A stretch of DNA of 6,489 nt from NCBI GenBank assembly GCA_025997935.1, contig BNVG01000115.1, positions 1 through 6,489 of the forward strand, read 5' to 3'. The position numbers and the translations under genes are program-made. Numbering within the stretch: position 1 is the first letter of the stretch; every line of letters begins with the position of its first letter. The stretch is from Synergistales bacterium. GTDB lineage: Bacteria > Synergistota > Synergistia > Synergistales > Aminobacteriaceae. Positions 1 through 6,321 of the stretch are shown piece after piece. A model generated the notes under the pieces. The model was not told the DNA's origin and did no database searches. It was given only the letters and a program-made list of their open reading frames with translations.

Positions 1-159
1 ATACTTGAGCAGATACTTGGGCAACGCGCCCACGACATCACCAAGGCCGCCCACCTTGGAAAAAGGGGCAACCTCGGTGGAGACGAAGAGGACTTTAGAA
101 ACGCTCGGATTTTGCGCGTTCGACTTCATGACCCGCCCGCGAGATCGTCCGCCAGCCAT
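1..159 (-). CDS. glgA: Glycogen synthase, N-terminal fragment (cut by window edge)
   Basis: Glycogen synthase (GT5) adds glucose from a nucleotide sugar, usually ADP-glucose in bacteria, to the non-reducing end of alpha-1,4-glucan in the cytoplasm. Only the first 53 codons are visible. After a short polar leader comes a beta strand [12 protein letters not shown] and then [17 protein letters not shown]. The K-x-G-G-L-G-D-V signature is the GlgA nucleotide-sugar binding loop and is diagnostic. Two in-frame ATG starts exist, at 159 and 129; the second gives an 11-residue leader, closer to usual GlgA length. Neither has a good Shine-Dalgarno at normal spacing: AGAGGA at the end of glgP is 15 bases from the ATG at 159. 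Translation is therefore probably coupled to glgP, whose stop lies 9 bases upstream and in the same reading frame. The family call is firm; the start is uncertain. Confidence 0.9.
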   Translation of the reverse strand, partial: MAGGRSRGRVMKSNAQNPSVSKVLFVSTEVAPFSKVGGLGDVVGALPKYLLKY

Positions 160-168
160 GGCATTCGG

Positions 169-1914
169 CTACATTCCTCTGAAGTCTATTGAATAAGCCT
201 TCGAGGCGTACTCGCGCACCACGCGATGGGTGTTGAAGAACGAGGCGTTGAGCGCTACTGTGTGCTGCATCATGCTCACCCATTTATCGTGGTCGTTGTA
301 GTATGTCGGGATTATCTTCTTCTCTAACTTGTTATAGAGGTCTATCGCGTCGAGAGACTCGTCGTAGTCGTGATCGAAATCCGAGGCTGAAGGTTCCGGG
401 CCTATGGACCAGCCCGTCACGTCCTCTATCCAACCCTCGATCCACCAGCCGTCCAAAACGGAGAAGTTCATAATGCCGTTCATAGTGCATTTCATGCCGC
501 TCGTGCCGCTCGCCTCGCGTGGGCGCATAGGCGTGTTGAGCCACACGTCCACGCCCTGAGTGAGTAGAGAGGCTATCTCCATGTTATAGTTGTCTATAAA
601 GACGATCTCGACCTTGTCGGCGAGTTCCTTGGCCGTCTGGCGAATCTTCTGGAGGATGGCTTTGCCGCCGTTGTCGTTGGGGTGGGCTTTGCCGGCGAAT
701 ATAAACTGCACTTTCCCGCCGTTCGTCACCTCAAGGAAGCGCTTCATATCTGAGAAAAGTAGCTCCGCCCGCTTGTACGTCGCGGCGCGCCGCGCGAAGC
801 CGAGCGTCAGAACCTCGGGGTCGAGCTGCTTGCCGGTCGTCTCTAAAACACGCGCGAAAAGACGAAGCTTCGCGGCCTGATGCGCAGCCCAGAGCTCTTT
901 TTTGGGAATTGCGAGAGCTTGTACGAGGCGCCCGGGATCCTGCTCCCAACCGGGGATGTGCCTGTTATAGAGCTTACGCATACCGGAGCTTATCCATGTG
1001 GCGGGGTGAACGCCGTTTGTCACCCAGTCTACCGTGTCCATCTTGAACATGACGTTGCTGACCTCGGCGTGTTTTTTGGCCACGCCGTTGACGTAGCGGC
1101 TGTAATGTAGGCCAAGCTCCGTCATGTTGACGCCGGGCATATCGGGCATCATGCGATGTATGGTGGCAAGCGCGTCGGGTGGGAAAACGCTGTCGATAAG
1201 CCCGAACTCGAAATAGTCATGTCCGGCGGGCACGGGCGTGTGAGTGGTGAACACGACCTGCTCCCTGATTTTATCGGAGTCGTAATACCCCTGCTCCCTC
1301 ATAAGGTCGAGAGTCAAAAATCCGGCGTGTCCTTCGTTCAGATGGAACGTTTCTATGTTCATATAGCCCATGTCGCGGAGTATGCGAAGCCCGCCTACGC
1401 CCAGAATGAACTCTTGGCAGAGGCGGTGCTTGTTGTCTCCGCCGTAGAGGTTCCAGCAAAATCTTCGGTCGTCGGGGTGGTTTGGTTCGAAGTCCGTGTC
1501 GAGGAAATAGACAGGCAAAGGATAGCCGGTCGCGCCCACTATTTCACAGACCCAGACGCCGACTTGAATTTCGCGCCCCTGAAGGTTGATGGATACGCGA
1601 TTTGGAAGCAAGGTAAGTTCGTGAGCCGGGTTCCATACGGCCGGCTTTTCCTGCTGCCAGTCGTCTTTATTGAACTCCTGAACAAAATATCCCTTGCGGT
1701 AGAGCAAAGTCACGCCTACCATCGGAACGCCCAAATCTGCGGCGCTCTTTAGAATATCTCCCGCCAGGACGCCCAAACCGCCTGAATAAGTGGGGATAGA
1801 CTCCCTCAAGCCGACTTCCATAGAAAAATATGCCAAGGGACGAAACGCGGGATCATTTTCCATCAAATTTCTTAGAGAATTGCCGAGGTCACTCTTGTGC
1901 AGTCTCTGTACCAT
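169..1914 (-). CDS. glgP: Alpha-glucan (glycogen/maltodextrin) phosphorylase, short form
   Basis: GT35 phosphorylase, PLP-dependent and cytoplasmic: it cleaves terminal alpha-1,4-glucose from glycogen or maltodextrin with phosphate, giving glucose-1-phosphate. The 581-residue protein opens close to the catalytic core with AYFSMEVGL (28-36) and the glycine loop SGGLGVLAGD (44-53). It continues with NEGHAGF (193-199), HTPVPAGHD (225-233), TNGVHPATW (299-307), FARRAATYKR (373-382), FAGKAHPND (406-414) and the PLP signature EASGTSGMK (467-475), where K475 should form the Schiff base. It matches the alpha-glucan phosphorylase type found in many bacteria and archaea but lacks the extra N-terminal domain (DUF3417) of the longer members. 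It looks intact, ending in the usual NTHRVVREY helix. The ATG at 1914 is supported by GGGAG 9 bases upstream. It has its own promoter behind malQ and runs almost directly into glgA. Confidence 0.95.
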   Translation of the reverse strand: MVQRLHKSDLGNSLRNLMENDPAFRPLAYFSMEVGLRESIPTYSGGLGVLAGDILKSAADLGVPMVGVTLLYRKGYFVQEFNKDDWQQEKPAVWNPAHELTLLPNRVSINLQGREIQVGVWVCEIVGATGYPLPVYFLDTDFEPNHPDDRRFCWNLYGGDNKHRLCQEFILGVGGLRILRDMGYMNIETFHLNEGHAGFLTLDLMREQGYYDSDKIREQVVFTTHTPVPAGHDYFEFGLIDSVFPPDALATIHRMMPDMPGVNMTELGLHYSRYVNGVAKKHAEVSNVMFKMDTVDWVTNGVHPATWISSGMRKLYNRHIPGWEQDPGRLVQALAIPKKELWAAHQAAKLRLFARVLETTGKQLDPEVLTLGFARRAATYKRAELLFSDMKRFLEVTNGGKVQFIFAGKAHPNDNGGKAILQKIRQTAKELADKVEIVFIDNYNMEIASLLTQGVDVWLNTPMRPREASGTSGMKCTMNGIMNFSVLDGWWIEGWIEDVTGWSIGPEPSASDFDHDYDESLDAIDLYNKLEKKIIPTYYNDHDKWVSMMQHTVALNASFFNTHRVVREYASKAYSIDFRGM

Positions 1915-1922
1915 TCCGTAAA

Positions 1923-1956
1923 TCTCCCTCCGTCGGACGCCATTTTTCAGGGCGTC
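1923..1956 (-). promoter_or_regulatory. glgP leader: ribosome binding site with adjacent hairpin
   Basis: On the minus strand a 6-bp perfect stem GACGCC / GGCGTC (1951-1956 with 1936-1941, 9-base loop) is followed four bases later by the purine-rich GGAGGGAGA (1923-1931), the glgP Shine-Dalgarno. The stem ends just before the ribosome site and no T-run follows, so it is not an intrinsic terminator. It could tune ribosome access or transcript stability; that role is inference. Confidence 0.45.
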
Positions 1957-1975
1957 GTAGAATTACCCAAGTAAG

Positions 1976-2004
1976 ATTGTACATTGAAAATATTGAGTTG
2001 TCAC
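1976..2004 (-). promoter_or_regulatory. Sigma-70 type promoter for glgP-glgA
   Basis: Reading the minus strand, GTGACA (1999-2004) is separated by exactly 17 bases from TACAAT (1976-1981). Each box has one mismatch to the TTGACA / TATAAT consensus. It lies in the gap after the malQ stop, with a predicted start near 1969 and a leader of about 55 bases. glgP and glgA could therefore be transcribed without malQ, although no terminator separates malQ from this promoter and read-through is also likely. Confidence 0.6.
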
Positions 2005-2030
2005 GCATATATCTAAGCCGCCCCCAAGCG

Positions 2031-3542
2031 TCACACTTTCACTGGTTCGGGCGGCAAACGCCCATAGAGTTTAGTCAGTTTTTGTATATAAGAGGCGAGC
2101 TCGCCGGTCGCCTGAGAGGGCGTCATGCGCCACGCCCAGTTCCCTGACGGCGTAGAGGGCGTGTTCATGCGGGCGGATGAACCTAAATGCAGATAGTCCT
2201 GCATTTGTATTATCGCGGTCTCAGCCACGGAGGAGAGCGCCACGCGAATCATGTCGTCGCATATACTGTCGCTCGTTATCTCTTTCCCAAGGTAGAGTAT
2301 GAGGTTTTGCAGTTCCTCGGGCGTCTTGTCCTCCATAAACCAGCCTATCGATGTGTTGTTATCGTGCGTACCTACGTAGACCACGCTGTCGTGCGTGTGG
2401 TTGTGAGGAGCGTATGGGTTGTCGGACGGATTCCCGAAAGCGAAATGGAGAACCAACATCCCCGGCAAACCCATACCCTTGCGCGCGGCTTCTATGCCGG
2501 AGGACAGAACCCCGAGGTTCTCAGCCCAAAACGGGCGCGCCGGGAACTCTCTCGATATACGGGCGAAAAACTGCTCGTGAGGCGCGTTTCTCCAGTAGCC
2601 TTTTTCGGCTGTTTCCTCGCCTGCGGGCACGGACCAGTATCCTATCAGCCCGCGGAAGTGGTCTATCCGTATTTTGTCAAACCAGGCCAAAAGATGATGA
2701 AGGCGGCTAATCCACCATTGGAACCCATCGCGTTCCATGACGTCCCATCTATAAAGCGGGTTGCCCCAAAGCTGGCCCGTCTCGCTGAAATAATCGGGAG
2801 GGACGCCAGCCACGGACGTGGGTTTCAGTTTGTCGTCGAGTTCGAACAGATGAGGGTTTGCCCAGACGTCCGCGCTGTCGAGCGTCATATATATAGGCAT
2901 GTCGCCGACAAGCTCTATATTGAACTGATCGAGGCAATCCCTAAACTCGGCAAACTGCGAATAGAACACGAACTGTACGAAACGATGAAAGCTCACCTCG
3001 TCCGATGACTCTTCCCATATTTTGTGCAGTGCGCTTCCCGTGCGGAATTTAAGGTCGTCGGGCCATTCGTACCAGCTTTTGCCGTCCTGAAGCTCCTTTA
3101 TGGCAGCGAAGAAACTATAGGACTCGAGCCAATAACGGTTGACACTCCAAAACTCATCATACTCCGTCCAACGCCCCACGGCTTTGAAATTGCTCCAGGC
3201 GCGGCGTAGCAGATCTCCTTTGAAAGCTCGAACAGCGTCATAGTCCACGGACGAGACGGAAAACGCAGGGGTGTTTTTAATGTCGTCCGCGTCTAAAAGC
3301 CCGCTCGCCACCATCATGTCGGGACTTATGAGGAGAGGGTTACCGGCAAACGCAGAGGGAGGGCTGTACGGAGAGTTTCCGCACCCTCCGTCGACGGCGG
3401 TACTCGGCAAAACCTGCCAGACGGTTTGCCCCGCGTTGCTCAAAAACTCAGCGAAACGCGTTGCTTCCGGCCCAAAGTCCCCTATGCCGTATTTTGAGGG
3501 CAGAGCCGTCATCGGCAGAAGAATTCCGCTTTTACGTACCAT
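2031..3542 (-). CDS. malQ: 4-alpha-glucanotransferase (amylomaltase, disproportionating enzyme)
   Basis: GH77 enzyme that transfers alpha-1,4-glucan segments between maltodextrins and releases glucose, recycling chains too short for phosphorylase; cytoplasmic. Counted from the ATG at 3542 the protein has 503 residues, the normal bacterial amylomaltase size. Visible motifs are the N-terminal SGILLPMTALPSKYGIGDFG, GDMPIY (213-218), DVWANP (225-230), PPDYFSETGQLWGNPLY (248-264), RIDHFRG with the nucleophile D294, AENLG with acid/base E341, GTHDNNT with the third catalytic Asp D394, and NWAWR (468-472). All three catalytic residues are present. GTHDNNT and AENLG each carry Asn at a position often occupied by Asp; neither is a catalytic position. 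A GTG at 3554 could add four residues, but it sits inside the Shine-Dalgarno AAGGTG, so the ATG is the better start. It is first in the glycogen block, ahead of glgP and glgA. Confidence 0.95.
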   Translation of the reverse strand: MVRKSGILLPMTALPSKYGIGDFGPEATRFAEFLSNAGQTVWQVLPSTAVDGGCGNSPYSPPSAFAGNPLLISPDMMVASGLLDADDIKNTPAFSVSSVDYDAVRAFKGDLLRRAWSNFKAVGRWTEYDEFWSVNRYWLESYSFFAAIKELQDGKSWYEWPDDLKFRTGSALHKIWEESSDEVSFHRFVQFVFYSQFAEFRDCLDQFNIELVGDMPIYMTLDSADVWANPHLFELDDKLKPTSVAGVPPDYFSETGQLWGNPLYRWDVMERDGFQWWISRLHHLLAWFDKIRIDHFRGLIGYWSVPAGEETAEKGYWRNAPHEQFFARISREFPARPFWAENLGVLSSGIEAARKGMGLPGMLVLHFAFGNPSDNPYAPHNHTHDSVVYVGTHDNNTSIGWFMEDKTPEELQNLILYLGKEITSDSICDDMIRVALSSVAETAIIQMQDYLHLGSSARMNTPSTPSGNWAWRMTPSQATGELASYIQKLTKLYGRLPPEPVKV

Positions 3543-3550
3543 AACGCCGT

Positions 3551-3559
3551 TCACCTTCC
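3551..3559 (-). promoter_or_regulatory. malQ ribosome binding site, decides the start
   Basis: The minus strand reads GGAAGGTGA here. AAGGTG (3552-3557) stands 9 bases before the ATG at 3542. The in-frame GTG at 3552-3554 is part of this site and has no properly spaced Shine-Dalgarno of its own, so the shorter protein is preferred. Confidence 0.6.
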
Positions 3560-3616
3560 ATTTCGTTTATTTGACGCCGCATTGAATTAATTTATAAATT
3601 CATAATTTTAGAAAAT

Positions 3617-3625
3617 ATTGTATCA
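3617..3625 (-). promoter_or_regulatory. Extended -10 promoter candidate for malQ
   Basis: The minus strand reads TGATACAAT: an extended -10 (TGn) joined to TACAAT, one mismatch from consensus. The predicted start is near 3610, leaving a leader of about 68 AT-rich bases before malQ. No good -35 is seen at 17 bases; that place is taken by an inverted repeat (3633-3649). Confidence 0.45.
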
Positions 3626-3632
3626 CTTTATA

Positions 3633-3649
3633 GCGTCGCTTTACGACGC
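3633..3649. repeat. Small inverted repeat between amidohydrolase stop and malQ promoter
   Basis: GCGTCG and CGACGC form a perfect 6-bp inverted repeat around a 5-base centre, five bases past the amidohydrolase stop. As RNA it is a compact hairpin, but TATAAAGTG follows rather than a T-run, so it is at best a weak terminator or a 3'-end stabiliser. As DNA it fills the -35 region of the malQ promoter candidate, where a regulator could bind. I cannot choose between these roles. Confidence 0.4.
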
Positions 3650-3654
3650 AATTA

Positions 3655-5286
3655 TCACAGGTTGTCACTTCGATGCGTAACGCGTCCTCCGCATATGGTC
3701 ATATCCACGCCTATCTTCCATATTTCGCTCGGGGACACGAGAAACGGGTCTTGATCCAGGATGACCAAATCCGCGGATCTTCCCGGGGTTATCTCGCCTC
3801 TATGTCGCTCGGCGTGACTCTGCCATGCGCCGGCCGATGTATATATAGAAATAGCCTCAGCCACGGAAAGCCTCTCCTCCGGCATCCAACCTTCGCATGA
3901 ACCGTCGCCGTGAGACGCGCGCGTCACCGCCGCGTGGATGCCCCATAACGGGCGCAGGGTTTCTATGGGCGCGTCGGAACCTCCGGTTATGGTTATGCCT
4001 TTTTTCATCATTGTCTTCCAACGGTAGCCGTGAGTGGTTCTTTCAGCTCCTAAGTGCGACAACGCCATGTCTTTGTCCGTCAATACGAAAGACGGTTGTA
4101 TAGCCGCGCCTATATGGAGGTTTTTCATGCGTGAAAGCTGACTGTCGTCGGCCACCTGCGCGTGTACGATAAAATGCCGCGCCGCGCCGATGTCGGCGTC
4201 CCGCGCCGCCTCGAACGCGTCAAGGCACATCTCGAGAGACCCGTCCCCTATGGCGTGAGCGGCTATCTGCATACCCGACGTGTGGGCGACGCGTATTATG
4301 TCGTTGAGAGTCTCCTGATCGTAGCTTTGCACTCCGCGCACGCCCGGCGCGTCAGCGTAGTCCTCTCGCAGAAGGGCGGTGCGCGCTCCGAGAGAGCCGT
4401 CGCATATCAGTTTCAGCGGCCCTATCTTAAAAAACGGCGTACCGTCGCCCGTTCTCCATCCCTCGGAGAGAAAGTCCAGCAGGTTGTCCATTTGCGGCAA
4501 AGAAATCTGCTCCATCACGCGGAAGGGGAGTTTTCCCTCGCGTTCAGTCATTTGATAAAAATTTATCAGCCGCCGGAAGTCGTGGCCGAACGTCCCCATA
4601 TCTTCGCTGTTGATATTAGTCAGGCCGTAACTCGCCGCCACGGGGGCGTAATTCTCGAATAAACGAAGCATATCCGCGTCGTCCGGGCGTTTTATCTTGC
4701 TGTAAGCGAAACCGAGAGCCTTTTCACCGAGGACGCCGGTGGGCTCTCCGTCCGCGTCACGTTCGACCACTCCGCCCTCGACGTGTGTATCCCGCGTGAC
4801 GCCGACAAGCTCAAGCGCGCGCGAGTTCAGCACGGCTATATGGCCACATACGCGCGTCAGGACGACCGGGTTTGCGGGAGCTATGTCGTCTAAGTCGTGA
4901 CGGTTCGGCATACGGCTAGGATCCATTTGCTCGTTGTTCCAGTTCCGTCCGCGAATCCATTCGCCCTCCGGCAAAGCTCTTCCGTTTATATACTCGCGGA
5001 TGACCGTCCTCATTTCTTTTATGGAAAGACAGTCTCTCAAGTCTATCAATTCCATGGACTCGGCCCATGTCGCGAAATGCGCGTGAGAGTCGGAGAACCC
5101 GGGGAACACGGGACGCTCTTTAAGGTCTATGAGGGTTATCGACGAGCGGTCTTCGTTGCTCAGAATGTCAAAGCCCTTGCCCACGGCCGATACGCGCCCC
5201 GCCTCTATCAAAAGCGCCTCGCGTATTCCGAGTGGCGTGTGTATGCGCCCGTTTACGAGCGCTATTTTGTTTTTGCCGTCATACAT
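3655..5286 (-). CDS. YtcJ-like metal-dependent amidohydrolase, substrate unknown
   Basis: Amidohydrolase-superfamily TIM-barrel hydrolase of the YtcJ / amidohydrolase_3 type, 543 residues, the usual length. There is a beta-sandwich segment (about 1-60) and then PGFSDSHAHF with metal ligands H68 and H70. KLICDGSLGARTA follows, with K292 in the position of the probable carboxylated bridging lysine. Then come AAHAIGDGS (H344), FIVHAQ (H375) and GGSDAP (D438, catalytic and metal-binding). The C-terminus returns to the sandwich with PGRSADLVILDQDPF. All expected metal ligands are present, so it should be active. No signal peptide is seen; it is likely cytoplasmic. Relatives hydrolyse N-formyl or other amide bonds, but most have unknown substrates and none can be assigned here. 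The ATG at 5286 has AAGGAGGT 7 bases upstream. It is probably co-transcribed with the phosphoesterase 38 bases upstream. Confidence 0.9.
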   Translation of the reverse strand: MYDGKNKIALVNGRIHTPLGIREALLIEAGRVSAVGKGFDILSNEDRSSITLIDLKERPVFPGFSDSHAHFATWAESMELIDLRDCLSIKEMRTVIREYINGRALPEGEWIRGRNWNNEQMDPSRMPNRHDLDDIAPANPVVLTRVCGHIAVLNSRALELVGVTRDTHVEGGVVERDADGEPTGVLGEKALGFAYSKIKRPDDADMLRLFENYAPVAASYGLTNINSEDMGTFGHDFRRLINFYQMTEREGKLPFRVMEQISLPQMDNLLDFLSEGWRTGDGTPFFKIGPLKLICDGSLGARTALLREDYADAPGVRGVQSYDQETLNDIIRVAHTSGMQIAAHAIGDGSLEMCLDAFEAARDADIGAARHFIVHAQVADDSQLSRMKNLHIGAAIQPSFVLTDKDMALSHLGAERTTHGYRWKTMMKKGITITGGSDAPIETLRPLWGIHAAVTRASHGDGSCEGWMPEERLSVAEAISIYTSAGAWQSHAERHRGEITPGRSADLVILDQDPFLVSPSEIWKIGVDMTICGGRVTHRSDNL

Positions 5287-5293
5287 TTTTATA

Positions 5294-5301
5294 ACCTCCT
5301 T
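5294..5301 (-). promoter_or_regulatory. Consensus Shine-Dalgarno of the amidohydrolase
   Basis: The minus strand reads AAGGAGGT, a full anti-16S match, 7 bases before the ATG. It is the strongest ribosome site in the window and points to efficient translation independent of the gene upstream. Confidence 0.85.
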
Positions 5302-5305
5302 AAAC

Positions 5306-5329
5306 GGACGAACGCGGTTCGCCCCTACA
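5306..5329. repeat. Palindromic repeat overlapping the phosphoesterase stop
   Basis: CGAAC-GCG-GTTCG (5309-5321) is a perfect 5-bp stem with a 3-base loop. After one mismatch two more pairs extend it to 5306-5324. On the minus strand the unit reads TGTAGGGGCGAACCGCGTTC and onward, so the phosphoesterase stop TAG (5325-5327) lies at its edge. Palindromes that open with TGTAGGGGCG are, from memory, a dispersed repeat type in several bacterial genomes; this single window cannot prove dispersal. It lacks a T-run, so it is not a terminator. Confidence 0.45.
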
Positions 5330-6245
5330 TAGCAACCTTTACGACCTTATACCGCGCCGCGCCGTCCGATACGTCCACTCTTACATAGTGGTGAAACGAC
5401 GCCGACGTTCCCCTGTCGTGCAATCCACCCCCGCCCCCGCCTGTAATTATATACGGCGTACCGCCCCATCGCCCCTCGTAGAACGAGTGAATGTGCCCCG
5501 TGAACACCATAGTGACTTTATACGCGTCAAAGAGAGCTAAAAGGCGCGCTATGTTTACCTCGGCCCGCGCGTAAGCCTCTTTTTTGTTCACTTCGTTCTC
5601 GTTCATATCGTGCGGGCGTTTTCGGTTTGGTCGCGGGTCTCTCAGCGGTCTATGCATCATAACGAAGCGCAGGGCGGAGTTCCTGGAAAGTTCGAGTTCC
5701 CGTTCGAACCACTCGAGCTGTTCCTCAGTCATTGAATAGTCCTGACCGTTGTCCAAAACTATAAATGAGACGTTCGCTATTTTGAAAGAATAATAATGCG
5801 GAGAGCCAAAGAGACGCGAATAGTTGGCCGCGCCCTTAGATTTAAAATGATCGTGGTTGCTCGCGCAAGCAAGAAAAGGCAAATCGAGATTCCTGACGCG
5901 CCTGAAAAACGTATCTTCATATTCGGCGTCAGTGGCGTAGTTTACGAGGTCGCCAAGGTCGAAGGCAAAGAGAAGATCTTCCTCGGACAAAATCTTTGAC
6001 AGGACGCGCGGAAATTTAGAATTAGGCCCCTGCGTGTCCCCGACGACGACAAACGAAAATGTCTCGGACTCTCCCGACGCGGCGCGCTCGCTTTGAATTT
6101 TCTCTAAATTCAGGGCATTCCAAGGCACAGCGCCGCTTGCGAGCGGAGAGCGCGCAAAAAATAAAAACAATAAAACAAAAAACCAAGCCGCGCCCAGTGT
6201 CCTTAGCTGAACAAGGCGCGGCTTGGTTTTGTATTCGGTCGGCAA
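5325..6245 (-). CDS. Exported calcineurin-like metallophosphoesterase
   Basis: Dinuclear-metal phosphoesterase of the calcineurin-like fold, 306 residues. The N-terminus has a basic stretch (KTKPR, R15), a hydrophobic core (about 18-30) and a plausible signal peptidase I site near SGA|VP (about 39). There is no lipobox Cys, so it probably acts outside the cytoplasmic membrane, or stays anchored by its signal. Metal and catalytic motifs follow in order: VVGDTQG (D70), LGDLV (D99), SNHD (N130, H131), MMHRP (H198) and GHIH (H251, H253). Two motifs deviate: the first is D-T-Q rather than D-x-H, and the third is SNHD rather than GNHD. A six-glycine run (269-274) lies near the C-terminus. Substrate unknown; phosphomonoester, phosphodiester or nucleotide are all possible. 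The start is TTG with AGAAGGA 9 bases upstream, and I see no upstream in-frame ATG. The first codons overlap a strong palindrome. Confidence 0.85.
   Translation of the reverse strand: MPTEYKTKPRLVQLRTLGAAWFFVLLFLFFARSPLASGAVPWNALNLEKIQSERAASGESETFSFVVVGDTQGPNSKFPRVLSKILSEEDLLFAFDLGDLVNYATDAEYEDTFFRRVRNLDLPFLACASNHDHFKSKGAANYSRLFGSPHYYSFKIANVSFIVLDNGQDYSMTEEQLEWFERELELSRNSALRFVMMHRPLRDPRPNRKRPHDMNENEVNKKEAYARAEVNIARLLALFDAYKVTMVFTGHIHSFYEGRWGGTPYIITGGGGGGLHDRGTSASFHHYVRVDVSDGAARYKVVKVAM
6179..6230 (-). repeat. 16-bp perfect inverted repeat with T-rich tail inside the gene start
   Basis: AAAACCAAGCCGCGCC and its exact complement form 16-bp arms (6215-6230 and 6179-6194) around a 20-base centre. 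That centre can itself fold as TGTTC/GGACA with one G-U pair. On the minus strand the second arm runs into six T, then GTTTTATTGTTTTTATTTTTT, which is the layout of an intrinsic terminator or attenuator. It nevertheless lies within codons 6 to about 22 of the phosphoesterase, encoding the basic part of the signal peptide, while the T-rich tail encodes its hydrophobic core. On the plus strand the tail is shorter (TTTTGT), so termination in that direction would be weaker. Confidence 0.75.
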
Positions 6246-6254
6246 GAGAGCACT

Positions 6255-6261
6255 TCCTTCT
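6255..6261 (-). promoter_or_regulatory. Ribosome binding site supporting the TTG start
   Basis: The minus strand reads AGAAGGA, 9 bases before the TTG at 6245. With the well-formed signal peptide that follows, it is the main reason to accept the rare TTG start and to place the palindrome inside the coding region. Confidence 0.6.
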
Positions 6262-6312
6262 GTTAAAAATTTAATTAAAAACTCAATCGCGAGATTTTAA
6301 CGCTTGAATTTT

Positions 6313-6321
6313 ATTATAACA
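6313..6321 (-). promoter_or_regulatory. Extended -10 promoter for phosphoesterase-amidohydrolase unit
   Basis: The minus strand reads TGTTATAAT, a perfect TATAAT preceded by the TGn extension, which can work without a good -35; the best -35 here is a poor TTGTTT at 15 bases. The predicted start near 6306 gives a leader of about 60 bases, so the in-gene palindrome would begin about 75 bases into the transcript, a typical distance for an attenuator. Confidence 0.5.

Noticed and set aside
1156..1752. Plus-strand open frame of 198 codons
   Set aside because: It is antisense to the conserved core of glgP, with no recognisable domain or ribosome site.
2187..3008. Long plus-strand open frame of 273 codons
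   Set aside because: It lies wholly inside malQ, whose catalytic motifs are intact; the translation shows no known domain, and it is opposite-strand shadow.
4162..5388. Two plus-strand open frames (4162-4662 and 4897-5388)
   Set aside because: Both are antisense to the amidohydrolase, the second also crossing the gap; their compositions mirror the real gene and they have no domain.
5424..5442. G-rich run on the minus strand (possible slippage or quadruplex site)
   Set aside because: It encodes a glycine loop that is common near the C-terminus of these phosphoesterases; the frame is intact on both sides and there is no sign of phase variation.
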